This document shows positions 1 to 9,196 of a DNA stretch of 34,174 nt, piece after piece; position 1 is the stretch's first letter; each line of letters starts with the position of its first letter. The notes under the pieces are model-generated. The model did no database searches, was not told the origin of the DNA, and saw only the letters and a list, made by a program, of their open reading frames with translations. The position numbers were made by a program, and so were the translations under genes. The DNA lies in assembly GCA_024280265.1 (NCBI GenBank), contig JAJRQL010000037.1:1-34174 (forward strand). The letters run 5' to 3'. This stretch comes from Deltaproteobacteria bacterium. GTDB taxonomy: Bacteria > Desulfobacterota > Desulfobulbia > Desulfobulbales > Desulfocapsaceae.

Positions 1-537
1 CGGGGCAGGGATATCAAAGGGATCACTGCGTTTAACACCGTGCAGGTGCTCCTTGTACTTCTCAGCTTGGCCGCCATGGGAGCGCTGTTCTTTGCTATCC
101 AACAAGGGCTTCTGGGACACCCGGATATGCAGATTGGCGGGCATGGCTCCTTCCAGCCTACCCTGCGATGGTATCAGGACCAATCCACCTCACTCCTCCC
201 CTCAGCATGGGTTATTTCAGTACCGCTCCTTGCCTATCGGATCAGCATGCTCCTCTGGGCACTCTGGCTTGCGATGTCACTCCTTCGCTGGTTGCGATGG
301 GGATGGGGGTGTTTTACAGACACTGCCGTATGGAAGAAGTCATCTCCCAAATCTACCCTGAAAAAGAGTGTCAGAAAACAGAGGAAAGCTACTACTTCCA
401 CTGCAGCAAGCCCGGGGAAGAAAGTGCGTCGCACCTCAACGGCCCAGCAAACAACAGTCTCCCGAAAGACTACGAGAAATACAGCTGCAAAAGCTGTCCC
501 TGCAAATACAAAAAAACCAGTTTCACAAGGGGAATAG
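1..537 (+). CDS. C-terminal part of an unidentified membrane protein with a basic tail
   Basis: The reading frame is open from the first base of the window, so this is the 3' end of a longer gene; the GTG at 40 is unlikely to be the start. Visible are a hydrophobic segment at about residues 14-33 of the partial product (VLLVLLSLAAMGALFFAI), a polar loop, and a second hydrophobic Trp-rich segment around residues 75-97 (WVISVPLLAYRISMLLWALW). After that comes a strongly basic low-complexity tail of about 65 residues, rich in Lys, Arg, Thr and Ala, resembling a histone H1-type tail and probably cytoplasmic. I do not recognise the family. The stop at 535-537 lies one base before the start of the downstream stress-protein gene, so the two are very likely co-transcribed. 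Certain: coding and membrane-spanning. Unknown: function and N-terminal half. Confidence 0.6.
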   Translation, partial: RGRDIKGITAFNTVQVLLVLLSLAAMGALFFAIQQGLLGHPDMQIGGHGSFQPTLRWYQDQSTSLLPSAWVISVPLLAYRISMLLWALWLAMSLLRWLRWGWGCFTDTAVWKKSSPKSTLKKSVRKQRKATTSTAASPGKKVRRTSTAQQTTVSRKTTRNTAAKAVPANTKKPVSQGE

Positions 538-538
538 T

Positions 539-1468
539 ATGAAAAAAGAAATTCTTATCGCCATTGACGGATCCACTTATTCCAATCAATCCCTGGACTA
601 CCTGAGCACCCTTTTCCGGGAGGAATTTGATGTCCACTTCCATCTTAGCACATGGATCACGGCTACTGCCTCCATAATGCCCTCAGCTGCTGATCCCAGA
701 GATTCCCTTATCCCTTCAGGCAGCGGCCAGGGGAAAAAAGAGGCAACAGCCAGGCGTACCCTGCAAAAAGGTACAGAAAGGCTTGAAAGAGACGGTATCC
801 CAAAGGACCGTATTCATACATCAATCAATGTTTCCGGCTATAACATCGCCGCGGCAATTCAGCGGGTCGCTGAAAAAAAGCTGTATGACTCCATAATCGT
901 TGGAAGGCGTGGACTCGGTGGAATCAGTGAGATGCTCATGGGCTCTATTTCTACTTCTCTCTTTCGAAACTGCCATGAAATTCCTCTGTGGATCATTGAT
1001 GGTGAAGTGACCTCAAAGAGGTTCCTCGTTCCAGTGGATGGCTCACCCAACGCTCTCCTGGCTACTGACCATCTCTGCCATATATTCGAACAGAGAACTG
1101 ACATCCACATCTGCCTCTTTCACTGCAGCACCCTCTTTGGAAAAGGCACCCGATACAAACCTGAACACTTTTATCACAACTGGGATAAAGACTGGTGTGA
1201 CACCCACCTTTCAGATGAGAAAGATCTGTTTAACGGTTCTATTCAGCTCCTGCTTGCGGCAGGTATTCCCAAAAAGCAGATCCAGATTTCACCGGAATCA
1301 TCTGGCCTTGAAGAGGCCCATGGTATTATTCGGGAAGCAAAAGAACAGGACTGCGGAACCATCGTGATGGGAAGAAGAGGGGTTGGTATAAAAAAGGGAT
1401 TGTGGGGAGGAGTTTCCGACAGAACAATCAAGCATGTTCAGAATCTGGCCCTGTGGGTAGTCAGCTGA
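539..1468 (+). CDS. universal stress protein with two tandem USP domains
   Basis: 309 aa. The start is set at ATG 539, which follows the upstream stop by one base, has AGGGG just upstream, and begins the typical USP N-terminus MKKEILIAIDGS; a longer upstream extension in this frame overlaps the preceding gene and is not credible. Two Usp domains of about 150 aa follow each other. Each ends with the nucleotide-binding glycine signature G-x2-G-x9-G: GRRGLGGISEMLMGS near residues 120-135 and GRRGVGIKKGLWGG near residues 280-295, followed by the last beta strand (LWIID, LWVVS). Both copies keep the ATP-binding form, so a nucleotide-binding soluble stress protein is expected. The specific stress cannot be read from the sequence. 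Followed by a strong bidirectional terminator. Confidence 0.9.
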   Translation: MKKEILIAIDGSTYSNQSLDYLSTLFREEFDVHFHLSTWITATASIMPSAADPRDSLIPSGSGQGKKEATARRTLQKGTERLERDGIPKDRIHTSINVSGYNIAAAIQRVAEKKLYDSIIVGRRGLGGISEMLMGSISTSLFRNCHEIPLWIIDGEVTSKRFLVPVDGSPNALLATDHLCHIFEQRTDIHICLFHCSTLFGKGTRYKPEHFYHNWDKDWCDTHLSDEKDLFNGSIQLLLAAGIPKKQIQISPESSGLEEAHGIIREAKEQDCGTIVMGRRGVGIKKGLWGGVSDRTIKHVQNLALWVVS

Positions 1469-1471
1469 GAG

Positions 1472-1512
1472 AAAAAAAAGGTGGAATCGCCTGCGGTGAT
1501 TCCACCTTTTTT
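1472..1512. terminator. bidirectional rho-independent terminator
   Basis: Arms GGTGGAATC (1480-1488) and GATTCCACC (1498-1506) pair perfectly around a 9-base loop. The stem is flanked by an A-run on the left and a T-run on the right, so it can terminate both the stress-protein gene (+) and the converging PEP-CTERM gene (-). Confidence 0.85.
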
Positions 1513-1534
1513 GTCAAATTCACGCTGAAAGAAA

Positions 1535-2095
1535 CTATTTTCTGCGGCCTCTTCTGACTCCTGCAACGATTCCGATCAGGCCTGTGCCAAGGAGAAGAAG
1601 GGTGGCAGGTTCCGGAACAGGAGCAGCATCCCCCTGCAGGGACCAGCTGACATAATCCTGACCACCTAGATAGCTTTGATTATATGCGTTTACGGCAGGA
1701 CCATTGACCCAACTCACCTGCAGCAGATTATCACTGCTCGCCCTGTTAAAAAAAGAGTCTCCAAGGCTAACAGTTCCACTCAGGCTATAATCGTAATATT
1801 TCCTGTTGGTCACGACAGTGATATCAGGGGTACTGAAGGTCCAGTCCGCCAAGAGGGTCCCATCGATATAGAACTTTACCCACTCCGTTGTGAATACACC
1901 ATAATCGCCCTTTGCGTAAAGGTTCAGAGTTACATTTGTATAGGTATCCGTAACATTGAAATCATTTGAATAGGTCTGTCCTGTTTGCTTAATAGCAGTT
2001 GTGTCAGAAACAATAAGCGCTGCCATGGCACTGGAAACAGCAACAAAAAGATATAAATTCACAGCCAGTAAAGTGGCAAAAGTCGTTTTTTTCAT
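1535..2095 (-). CDS. PEP-CTERM sorting-domain surface protein
   Basis: 186 aa. It begins with a Sec-type signal peptide (MKKTTFATLLAVNLYLFVAV, cleavage probably after SSAMA) and ends with a classic PEP-CTERM tripartite signal: VPEPATLLLLGTGLIGIVAG followed by a basic cluster VRRGRRK. Such proteins are exported and then processed by an exosortase, which must be encoded elsewhere. The middle 125 residues look like a beta-rich extracellular domain (repeated aromatic and Thr/Ser strands) that I cannot assign to a family. The RBS is GGGTGG about 4-5 bases before the ATG. It converges on the stress-protein gene. Exported PEP-CTERM protein: confident. Role in extracellular matrix or surface: family-based inference. 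Confidence 0.9.
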   Translation of the reverse strand: MKKTTFATLLAVNLYLFVAVSSAMAALIVSDTTAIKQTGQTYSNDFNVTDTYTNVTLNLYAKGDYGVFTTEWVKFYIDGTLLADWTFSTPDITVVTNRKYYDYSLSGTVSLGDSFFNRASSDNLLQVSWVNGPAVNAYNQSYLGGQDYVSWSLQGDAAPVPEPATLLLLGTGLIGIVAGVRRGRRK

Positions 2096-2235
2096 ATTTC
2101 CACCCGAAACATTATTATTTTAAGAATATTTCCTATTCCTTCAATAATAAATCCCGAGTGGTCATTTGCCAATAGGCCTAATGACTATTTTCACACATCA
2201 GGTTCATAAAAAAACAATCTTGCCAATTGCAGGAT

Positions 2236-2277
2236 TTAGGTAGCCATCTACAATTTCAGGTTTTTACGAGTTCATCA
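2236..2277 (-). repeat. repeat family B, partial copy B0
   Basis: About 42 bases whose reverse complement (TGAACTCGTAAAAACCTGAA followed by ATTGTAGATGGCTACCTAAA) matches the family B head seen at 9316, 13968-14016 (reverse) and 18014. It lies between the M16 gene and the PEP-CTERM gene. Only the head is present; the hairpin portion of the 9316 copy is missing. Confidence 0.7.
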
Positions 2278-2347
2278 TAATTACAGAATCAATATTTCGC
2301 AGAGTTCAATAGTGCCACAAGTTCAGGAACAGAACAGTGATTACCGA

Positions 2348-5171
2348 CTATTCGGGAACCACAGTTATCACAGCCTCTCTGCCGGGTTTCAGGTAATATT
2401 GAGCCAAAGCCTCTATCTCCTCGATGGAATAATTTTGAAACCCGCTCAGTATTGTCAGTGGCCATTGCAACTGCTGCGGATACCTGGATGATAAGGACAG
2501 AACAGACCCCAGCCAGTACCTGTTACTGCGAACCATATCCTTTAGTGAGGTGATCATCGGCCCCTTGGCACGTTCCAGTTCCTCCGGCGTAATCTCACCC
2601 TCCCCAATCTCACGGGCAAGGCCGAGGACCTCTTCCTTCAATACTTCAATCTGGGCAGGATCGACAGTGAGAATCGCCTGCATCACACCATAGCCTTTAT
2701 AAGTTCTGCTGGAGAGGTTGTACACCTGTGGAGAATAGGTGGCTCCCAGTTTTTCACGTATCAGACGCCTTAATTTGTCCGAGAAGATTTCCGCCAGAAG
2801 ATGTAACCCCCTGGTCCGGTGTATATCCCAGAAATCATCTGTCTGCCACGCCACCACCAGCATTGCCTTGTCAATAGATGATGGTACGGAGAGCGCCAGG
2901 GACTGCCCTGCGGGGAAGGAAACGTCTTTCATTTCAGTTGCCACAGCTTCCCTTGGCGAAAGAACTGAAAGGTATTTTTTGACCAACTGCAATACAGTTT
3001 TTTCATCAAAGTCTCCAACCAGGGAGACCTCAAGACCACTTTTTTCAGCTGTCGGCAGATACCATGACCTCACCTGGTCAAGCTGCAACTGCAGGAAAGC
3101 CGACTGCGGCGGCATCCCGAAAAAGGGGTCGCCTCCTGCCAGAAAGGATTCTCCATAAAGCTTCATGGCCCCCCGAACATCAGCGTTCATTCCATCGTAG
3201 GCCTGTTTGAAGCGATCCATGGTCACCTGATAGGCATCAGGATCTATCCCTGGATCGGCAAGAAGACTTTGGAGAACCTGAAACAAGAGCTCTCCATCTT
3301 TTGCCAATGCTTTTCCCTGCCAGGAAAATGACGCGGGATTGATACGAAATCCCACCTCAACACTGGATGCAGAGAGTATTCTGTCCAGGACATTTTTGGA
3401 TAAAAACCCTGTTCCCGAGTGCCCCACAATAGCCTCGGTCAGGAGTGCCAGGCCAGGTGTAGGTTCGGCAGCCTTCCCTGCCCCAAAATTAACCGAGACC
3501 TTGATTTCATTTTCCTCAAAGGTGGTTTTTTTAAGATTGAGAATAAGGCCGTTACCAAAGACAAAACGACTGGCATTTATTTCAGGAAACTCCTCCCGGC
3601 TCACCACATCATGCTCACCTTTCAGCTGCAGATACGGAAAATCCACACTCTCCTCTTCTTCATAAGCAGCTATTTGTGTTTTTTCTGCTTCCCTGTAGAC
3701 TGACTCAATAACGGTCAGAGGTTCGTCACCTGTAATAACGGCAGTGCCATTGACTTTCACCAGACGACTCTCATGGCTCCAGAGTTCCTGGAATTTATCA
3801 TTCACTTCAGTGATACTCATCTTCTCCAGAATGGGAGCAATGAGTTCCCTTTCCTGCTGAGGTGACCGGAGCACTCGGTTACTGTTTATGGCACGAATGA
3901 TTGTTGCTGCCAGTAACTTGGAATTCCTACTGCCTGCCGTAAGAACCGCCTTATCCAGTTCTGCCAGTAACTCTTTTTTTACCCGGTCAAGCTCAGCCTC
4001 GGTAACCCCAAACTCCAAGGCCTGCCGGAGGCTGTTTTCAACCAGCGCGAGGCTCTCCTGCCACTTGTCAGCATCACACTTTGCCCCTATCTCAGAATAT
4101 CTGATCCGGTTAAGAAAAATACCTGAATAGATATTTGCTGAAGTAAATGGCGTATCACTTTTTCTGGCGATCTCATCGAGCCGGTACTTGATTATCTTAT
4201 TGGCAACATATCCAGTCAGCTCCTGTATTTCAAAAGCCAGGGAATCATTCTGTGGTTCAACATTCCAGAGACTCTCGACACTCACCTCAGTGAGCCCCAT
4301 TTCAGCCTCATGGTGATAGAAAAATTCCGTTTTTCTATCCTGCAACTGCCCTATTTCCGGGCAGTCAGGATTTTCACCCGCAGCAGTGAGCAGCGCAAAA
4401 CGTTTTTTTATCAGGGGCTCTACCTGCTTCAGCTCAAAATCTCCCACCAGCACTAGAACCATATTTTCGGGACGGTACCAGGCATCATAAAAATCTTTCA
4501 TCAGCGAATGATCGGCAGCATTCAATGTCTCAACGGTGCCGATGGGCATACGCCTGGGGATCAGAGTCCCCTTCATGGAAAACTCGGTTTCTTTTACATG
4601 AGCACGATACCTTGCGGAATCACGACTCCTCTTTTCAGCAAGAATCACTCCCCGCTCCCGATCAATTTCAGATTGCAGCAGCAGGGCACCACGTGCGTAA
4701 TCGGAAAACACCAACAGCCCCTTTTCGATTTGTTCAACTGTCCCTTCAGGCAGAATAATATCATACACAGTTTCATCATATCCTGTATGAGCATTGGTAT
4801 CGCCACCAAAACTCATTCCAATGGACTGGAAATATTTCACAAGTTCGCCAGGTTTGAAGTGAGTTGAACCATTAAAGCATGTGCTCCAGAAAATGGGCAA
4901 CACCACGCTGTTCATCACGTTCATACAATGATCCAGCTTGAATGTTAAGCGACATGGCCACCCGATCCCTGGGCTCACTGTTTTTCTTCAAAACATAGCG
5001 AAATCCGTTATCAAGTCGGCCAAAAATAATACTCGGATCTGGTTTCAGATCGCTCTTCTCATGGGGCCATGCAGTTGTAAAACAATCATCTAAGGCTGCA
5101 TACAGTAGCACAGGCATCAATAAAACAACGGTGACAAAAACAGCTGCAACTATTTTTTTATACAGAACCAT
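2348..5171 (-). pseudogene. M16 family zinc metallopeptidase (PqqL/pitrilysin-like), frameshifted at the active site
   Basis: A two-repeat M16 peptidase of about 940 aa, predicted periplasmic. Start chosen at ATG 5171-5169, with AGGAGG four bases upstream and a signal peptide (MVLYKKIVAAVFVTVVLLMP). The first frame reads to the inverse-zinc motif HFLEH, then ML and a TAA at 4872-4874. The remaining 850 or so residues continue one frame over, beginning FNGSTHFKPGELVKYF, which is exactly what follows HFLEHM in this family. Relative to family members two bases are missing (or one is extra) in the short T-run at about 4874-4880. The downstream part keeps the second ligand region (ERGVILAEKR) and both M16 C-terminal domains. 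It may be a true frameshift, a sequencing error or, less likely, +1 recoding. It faces away from the methyltransferase gene. Confidence 0.85.
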
Positions 5172-5306
5172 TACTCCTCCTGTTCCGTTACAATGTTCAA
5201 TTAACACTCCCTCTCGTGAATATATGGAAGCGGAATTAAGAATATGCTACATTATTGCCGAATAGCAAGGAAGAAAAAGAGACCCATTCAAGGAAATTTT
5301 AACACA

Positions 5307-6020
5307 ATGCAGACCAGGGACGACTATCAGCGCACCGCCTCTTATTACGATTTCCTTCTCTCAAGGGGGTTACGGTCCATCCGTACCAATATCCGAACCT
5401 GCCTCAGACATTACGATGTAACAAATGTTATTGATATCTGCTGTGGCACAGGCGAGCAACTGCACATGCTCGGTAACGAAAATATGCTTCTCACCGGCAT
5501 TGACCTCTCAGAGGCCATGCTTGCAAAGGCAAGAAGCAAAAGTCCGGCAACCATTCACTATCTTGAAACAGATGCCTGCAACCTGCCCTTTCCCGACAGC
5601 GAGTATGACGGGGTGATTATCACTCTGGCGCTGCACGAAAAGACAGCCACGCAACAGCAACTTATTTTCAAGGAAGCCTGCAGAATAGTAAAGCATGATG
5701 GGCACATCATTGTTGCGGACTACGCTGCTGTACCAGAGGGATACAACTCCACCCTTATCGGAAAAGTCTTTATCCCCTTTATAGAACGTCTGGCAGGGCT
5801 TGATCACTATCATAACTACAAAGACTGGATGGCTCAGGGGGCACTTCAGGGATTCCTGGAAAACAACTGTACCGGTACAATCAGCCTCATTTCTCAGCAT
5901 GCAAAAGGATGCATTCATATTTATGCAATTTCAAAGAGTAAAGATGATCCACTCGGGGCTGATCTCAAAAAAATTGAAGCGCACTTTTCAGAGCAGAACA
6001 GTAAAGGAGTAACAACTTGA
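5307..6020 (+). CDS. class I SAM-dependent methyltransferase
   Basis: 237 aa from ATG 5307 (an extension to 5244 adds a basic, non-conserved stretch and is less likely; the RBS is weak in both cases). The Rossmann methyltransferase signature is clear: motif I VIDICCGTGEQL at about residue 43, the acidic end of strand 2 (LTGIDLSEAMLAKA), motif II-like DACNLPFPDSEYDGVI, and the post-II helix EACRIVKHDGHIIVADY. This is the Methyltransf_11/UbiE-like group; the substrate cannot be told. The stop overlaps the TTG start of the following dehydrogenase gene (TTGA), with AAAGGAG in its last codons, so the two are translationally coupled and probably acted in one small-molecule pathway. Confidence 0.85.
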   Translation: MQTRDDYQRTASYYDFLLSRGLRSIRTNIRTCLRHYDVTNVIDICCGTGEQLHMLGNENMLLTGIDLSEAMLAKARSKSPATIHYLETDACNLPFPDSEYDGVIITLALHEKTATQQQLIFKEACRIVKHDGHIIVADYAAVPEGYNSTLIGKVFIPFIERLAGLDHYHNYKDWMAQGALQGFLENNCTGTISLISQHAKGCIHIYAISKSKDDPLGADLKKIEAHFSEQNSKGVTT

Positions 6021-6850
6021 AACTCGATGGAAAAACAGCAATAGTCCCAGGTTCCTCACGGCCCATTGGCAGAGCTATTGCCAGAAAACTGGGTTCTTGC
6101 GGGGTAAACCTCATTCTTCCCACCTTTGACTGGCCCGAATCCATCGTGGAGATGGAAGAGGAGTTTGAAGCTGCAGGGTTTTCCTTCCTCTCACTTGCCG
6201 TTGACCTCAGAAAAGATAAAGGGATCCTGGAAATGCTGACCAGGGGTCTGAAAGAATATGGCGAACTGCATATTCTGGTGAATAATATTGAACGGGGCGG
6301 TATGCCAGTGGTACACGGAAGTTACGACCTGCCCCATAATCTTGAACAATGGGAGCTGGAACTCAGCACAACCCTGAAGGCCAAGTGGCTCCTCTTTCAC
6401 CACTGCCTGCCACTCATGCAAAAAAGCAGTGAAGGGACAGTGCTGAACATCTCCTCAGTAGCCGGACTCTCTGGCAGGAGCGGTGCCTGTGCCCCTTTTT
6501 TTAATGACGCCTACAGTGCTGCCAACCGGGCGGTGTCATCATTTACATAAACCTGGGCCCGGGGAGCTGCCCCGTCGATCCGGGTAAATGAACTTATGCT
6601 GGGCCTTATTCAAAACCGCCATGGAGAAGGAACCAGAGGTTGGAAGTTACTCAGCGAACGGGAAAAAAAGGCCATCAACAGTCAATGTCTGCTGGAACGT
6701 ACCGGAACCCCGGAAGAGGTAGCGGAGGCGAGCATTTTTCTTATCAGAGATGCTGACTATATGACAGGGAGTATAATTCGTATGGATGGAGGTATAATCC
6801 TTGGTAGCCAGAAAGTACCTCCTTTTCCTGAAGGCATATTGAACAGCTGA
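6017..6850 (+). pseudogene. short-chain dehydrogenase/reductase with an internal stop
   Basis: An SDR of about 277 codons, interrupted by an in-frame TAA at 6548-6550. The frame is identical on both sides: ...NRAVSSFT, stop, TWARGAAPSIRVNELMLGL..., where family members have Lys or Glu at the stop position. The 3' part still encodes the typical C-terminal SDR pattern (PEEVAEASIFLIRDADYMTG, then RMDGGI). Other key positions have also drifted: the N-terminal TGxxxGxG reads PGSSRPIG, and the catalytic YxxxK reads YSAAN, so Lys is Asn. NNIER replaces the usual NNAG, but the catalytic Ser (NISSVAG) is kept. Start is TTG 6017 with AAAGGAG seven bases upstream, overlapping the methyltransferase stop. 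Probably inactive; a truncated 177-aa product could still be made. Confidence 0.85.
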
Positions 6851-6874
6851 AAAACTCCGGCCGGACAGCGTGGC

Positions 6875-7126
6875 TCAGATTTCACGAGCCCAATCCGGAA
6901 TATGTTTTAAAATGTAATCTTCAATCATCTCTTTCTTTTGATCCTTGGGACACTCACCTACTGTTTTTTCCAGTTCCTCAAAATCAAACCAGCAGATCTC
7001 CTTGTCATCCTTATTGTACACAGTGAGAATTTGCCTATCCTGATTGTGAATATCCTCTTCTTCCTGAATAGCCCCAACAATTTGAACTGCCTCTTTCAAA
7101 GGGAGAAATTTGATATCTTCACTCAT
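6875..7126 (-). CDS. small acidic hypothetical protein
   Basis: 83 aa. ATG at 7126 is preferred over the GTG at 7135 because AAGGTG lies six bases before it. The product is soluble, rich in Glu, Asp and Lys (MSEDIKFLPLKEAVQ at the start, ILKHIPDWAREI at the end), with no Cys pair, no membrane segment and no recognised domain. It lies downstream of rpmB in the same orientation, but a terminator hairpin separates them, so it probably has its own promoter. Function unknown. Confidence 0.6.
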   Translation of the reverse strand: MSEDIKFLPLKEAVQIVGAIQEEEDIHNQDRQILTVYNKDDKEICWFDFEELEKTVGECPKDQKKEMIEDYILKHIPDWAREI

Positions 7127-7153
7127 CTCAATCACCTTGTAAACCTAAAAAAA

Positions 7154-7186
7154 TAGGGTGATCAGGACCAAGTCCTTATCACCCTA
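7154..7186 (-). terminator. rho-independent terminator of rpmB
   Basis: The inverted repeat TAGGGTGAT..ATCACCCTA has arms of 14-15 bases with one mismatch and a three-base loop. On the minus strand it is followed by a run of seven T. It sits 40 bases past the rpmB stop and just upstream of the small hypothetical gene. Confidence 0.8.
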
Positions 7187-7225
7187 ATAAACAAACAAAA
7201 AACAACATAACTCGCTGAACTCTAC

Positions 7226-7420
7226 TCAGGCAGGTTTAACCACAGCCCCAGAGCGAATGCAACGGGTACACACCCTTGCTCTTACAGCACTGCCACTTGA
7301 AGTTACCATACGAACCCTTTGCAGATTCGGCAACCAGCGACGACGTGTTTTATTGTGGGCATGGGATACATTATTTCCAGTGGCAGGCCCTTTACCACAA
7401 ATCTGACAGACTTTAGCCAT
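7226..7420 (-). CDS. rpmB: 50S ribosomal protein L28
   Basis: 64 aa, normal length. The N-terminus [20 protein letters not shown] and the segment [14 protein letters not shown] are diagnostic of bL28. It is the zinc-binding (C+) form, with Cys pairs at 5/8 and 51/54. RBS AGGAG lies eight bases upstream of the ATG. It is monocistronic by its terminator at 7154-7186. It is part of the large ribosomal subunit near the E site. Confidence 0.97.
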   Translation of the reverse strand: MAKVCQICGKGPATGNNVSHAHNKTRRRWLPNLQRVRMVTSSGSAVRARVCTRCIRSGAVVKPA

Positions 7421-7865
7421 GACGATCTCCTATATGGTTTGACTCCGAAGCAATAACAATATCCGGAAATCATAAAAAAAACTTTCCAGTTCATCTTTGA
7501 CAAGTGAGAAACTGTTTTTTATAACTGTTTTCCACAAGAATGGCAAGAACTTTTCCATGAAAAACATGCCTGATGCATATTCTCAAGAATTGCACGTAAG
7601 CTGGCAAAACCCTTATTGACAGTAAAAGCGTGGCCTAGTATTGTTGATCGATCCAATCTTTTCGGCACATTTAAACGCTTTTTGACTTGTATCAATGCAG
7701 CCGGAGAGAAATACAAATAATCTTAAAGTAACTTGACCGACTGCAGTTCAGAAACAGATCACTGACGATCTATTCCGGCAATGCTCATCAGGAACCAGAC
7801 AACTACCTTGCTTTTCACCTGGCCCTGATAAGGAATATCAGCTAACAAATAATATTAAGGTTAAA
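7421..7865. other. intergenic region with one doubtful minus-strand frame
   Basis: 445 bases between divergent rpmB and resB. A minus-strand frame from about 7722 to 7519 (65 aa from a TTG, with YFSPAALIQVKKRLNVPK near its start and a CHSC close to its end) has no RBS, no ATG start and no family I recognise; it may be a gene remnant. None of repeat families A to D is present. The promoters of rpmB and resB should lie here, but I see no convincing -35/-10 pair. Confidence 0.4.
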
Positions 7866-9194
7866 ATGAATAAGAAAAATCCTGTTTTCAGTTTTTTTTC
7901 CTCTGTTAAGCTTGCTCTTTTCACTCTCTTTCTTTTAGCGGTTACCTCCATTATAGGTACTGTGATTCCACAGAAGGAAAGCATAGATTGGTATATCCAC
8001 AATTACAGTGAAACAACTGCGAGACTCTTCCAGGTTCTCTCCATCCCGGATATGTATAATTCCTGGTGGTTTCTTGGCCTGCTCACCCTCCTCTCCCTCA
8101 ACCTGATTGTCTGCTCCATAGATCGTTTTCCCGGTGTCTGGAGACAGATCAAAGCCGACAACCTTGCCACTGACATAAAACGTCTTCAAAAAATGCGTTT
8201 ATCAGCCAGCTGGAGCTCGGATAAATCTGAAGAAGTCCTGGCCACAGAGTTCACATCTAAACTGGCTGCACGTGGTTGGAAAGCAGCGCAGCGCAAACGT
8301 GATGATTCTCTTCTGCTCTTTGCCCAGAAAGGTGCAATGACGAGAACCGGGGTCTACATTGTCCATGCCTCAATCCTGGTCATTTTTATTGGAGCAATCA
8401 TTGGTGAGCTGTACGGATTCAAAGGATCCATAATGTTGCCGGAAACAAAAGCCACTAACTTTATTTATCAGTTCGGAAGTGGCGACCGCCTGGAACTTGG
8501 CTTTACTATTCAATGTGATCACTTTGACATTGAGTTCTATGATTCTGGAATGCCCAAGGCGTATCGCTCCAAACTCACTATTTTTGAAGATGGGAAAGAA
8601 ATACTCAAAAAGGCAATTGTGGTAAATGACCCGCTGACATACAAGGGTATTACCTTCTATCAGTCCAGTTACCAGGGATATGACGAGTTCCTGTTAACCA
8701 TAACCAATCAGCAGACCGGAGTCAGTGAAACAGTTATCCTGCCTTTCCAGCAACAGCAAACTCTAGGCAGTCTTAACAACAGCAGAATAGGGATCATCAA
8801 TGCTCAGGCCAAGGGCCAGACACTTAAAAGCATGAAGGTCTGGTTTAAAAATGAACTTGGGCCAGCCTCCACTTTCTGGCTCAATGCCGGGGAGCAGGCC
8901 ACAATTGAACGTCCTGATGGCAAATACACCATTGCCGGAAAACAGATGTATGCAACCGGTCTCCAGGTAGCAAAAGACCCCGGGGTATGGGTTGTTTATC
9001 TTGGCTGCGGCATGATGATACTCGGTCTTTATGTGGCTTTTTTCATGTCACACAGACGAATCTGGCTGCTACTCACCAGAAAAGAGGGAAAAACCAATGT
9101 TCTTGTAAGTGGCAGTACCAACAAGAACAAGGTAGGATTTGAAAATATATTCACCACCCTTGCGACAGAATTAGAAGCCGATACGAAATCATAG
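7866..9194 (+). CDS. resB: cytochrome c biogenesis protein ResB (Ccs1), System II
   Basis: 442 aa. ResB partners CcsA to deliver reduced apocytochrome and haem at the outer face of the inner membrane. Hydrophobic helices: about residues 13-36 (LALFTLFLLAVTSIIGTVIP), 64-84 (WWFLGLLTLLSLNLIVCSID), 165-185 (VYIVHASILVIFIGAIIGEL) and 375-395 (VVYLGCGMMILGLYVAFF). A large extracytoplasmic domain lies between the third and fourth, with the family pattern DPLTYKGITFYQSSYQGY. This is the canonical ResB arrangement with no lesions. The ccsA gene follows in the same direction, but 340 bases of nested repeat DNA separate them. The repeat begins only three bases after the resB stop. Confidence 0.93.
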   Translation: MNKKNPVFSFFSSVKLALFTLFLLAVTSIIGTVIPQKESIDWYIHNYSETTARLFQVLSIPDMYNSWWFLGLLTLLSLNLIVCSIDRFPGVWRQIKADNLATDIKRLQKMRLSASWSSDKSEEVLATEFTSKLAARGWKAAQRKRDDSLLLFAQKGAMTRTGVYIVHASILVIFIGAIIGELYGFKGSIMLPETKATNFIYQFGSGDRLELGFTIQCDHFDIEFYDSGMPKAYRSKLTIFEDGKEILKKAIVVNDPLTYKGITFYQSSYQGYDEFLLTITNQQTGVSETVILPFQQQQTLGSLNNSRIGIINAQAKGQTLKSMKVWFKNELGPASTFWLNAGEQATIERPDGKYTIAGKQMYATGLQVAKDPGVWVVYLGCGMMILGLYVAFFMSHRRIWLLLTRKEGKTNVLVSGSTNKNKVGFENIFTTLATELEADTKS

Positions 9195-9196
9195 AT

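Noticed and set aside
368-538. N-terminal extension of the universal stress protein
   Set aside because: It overlaps the upstream gene in another frame, is not USP-like, and ATG 539 has a good RBS and the conserved start.
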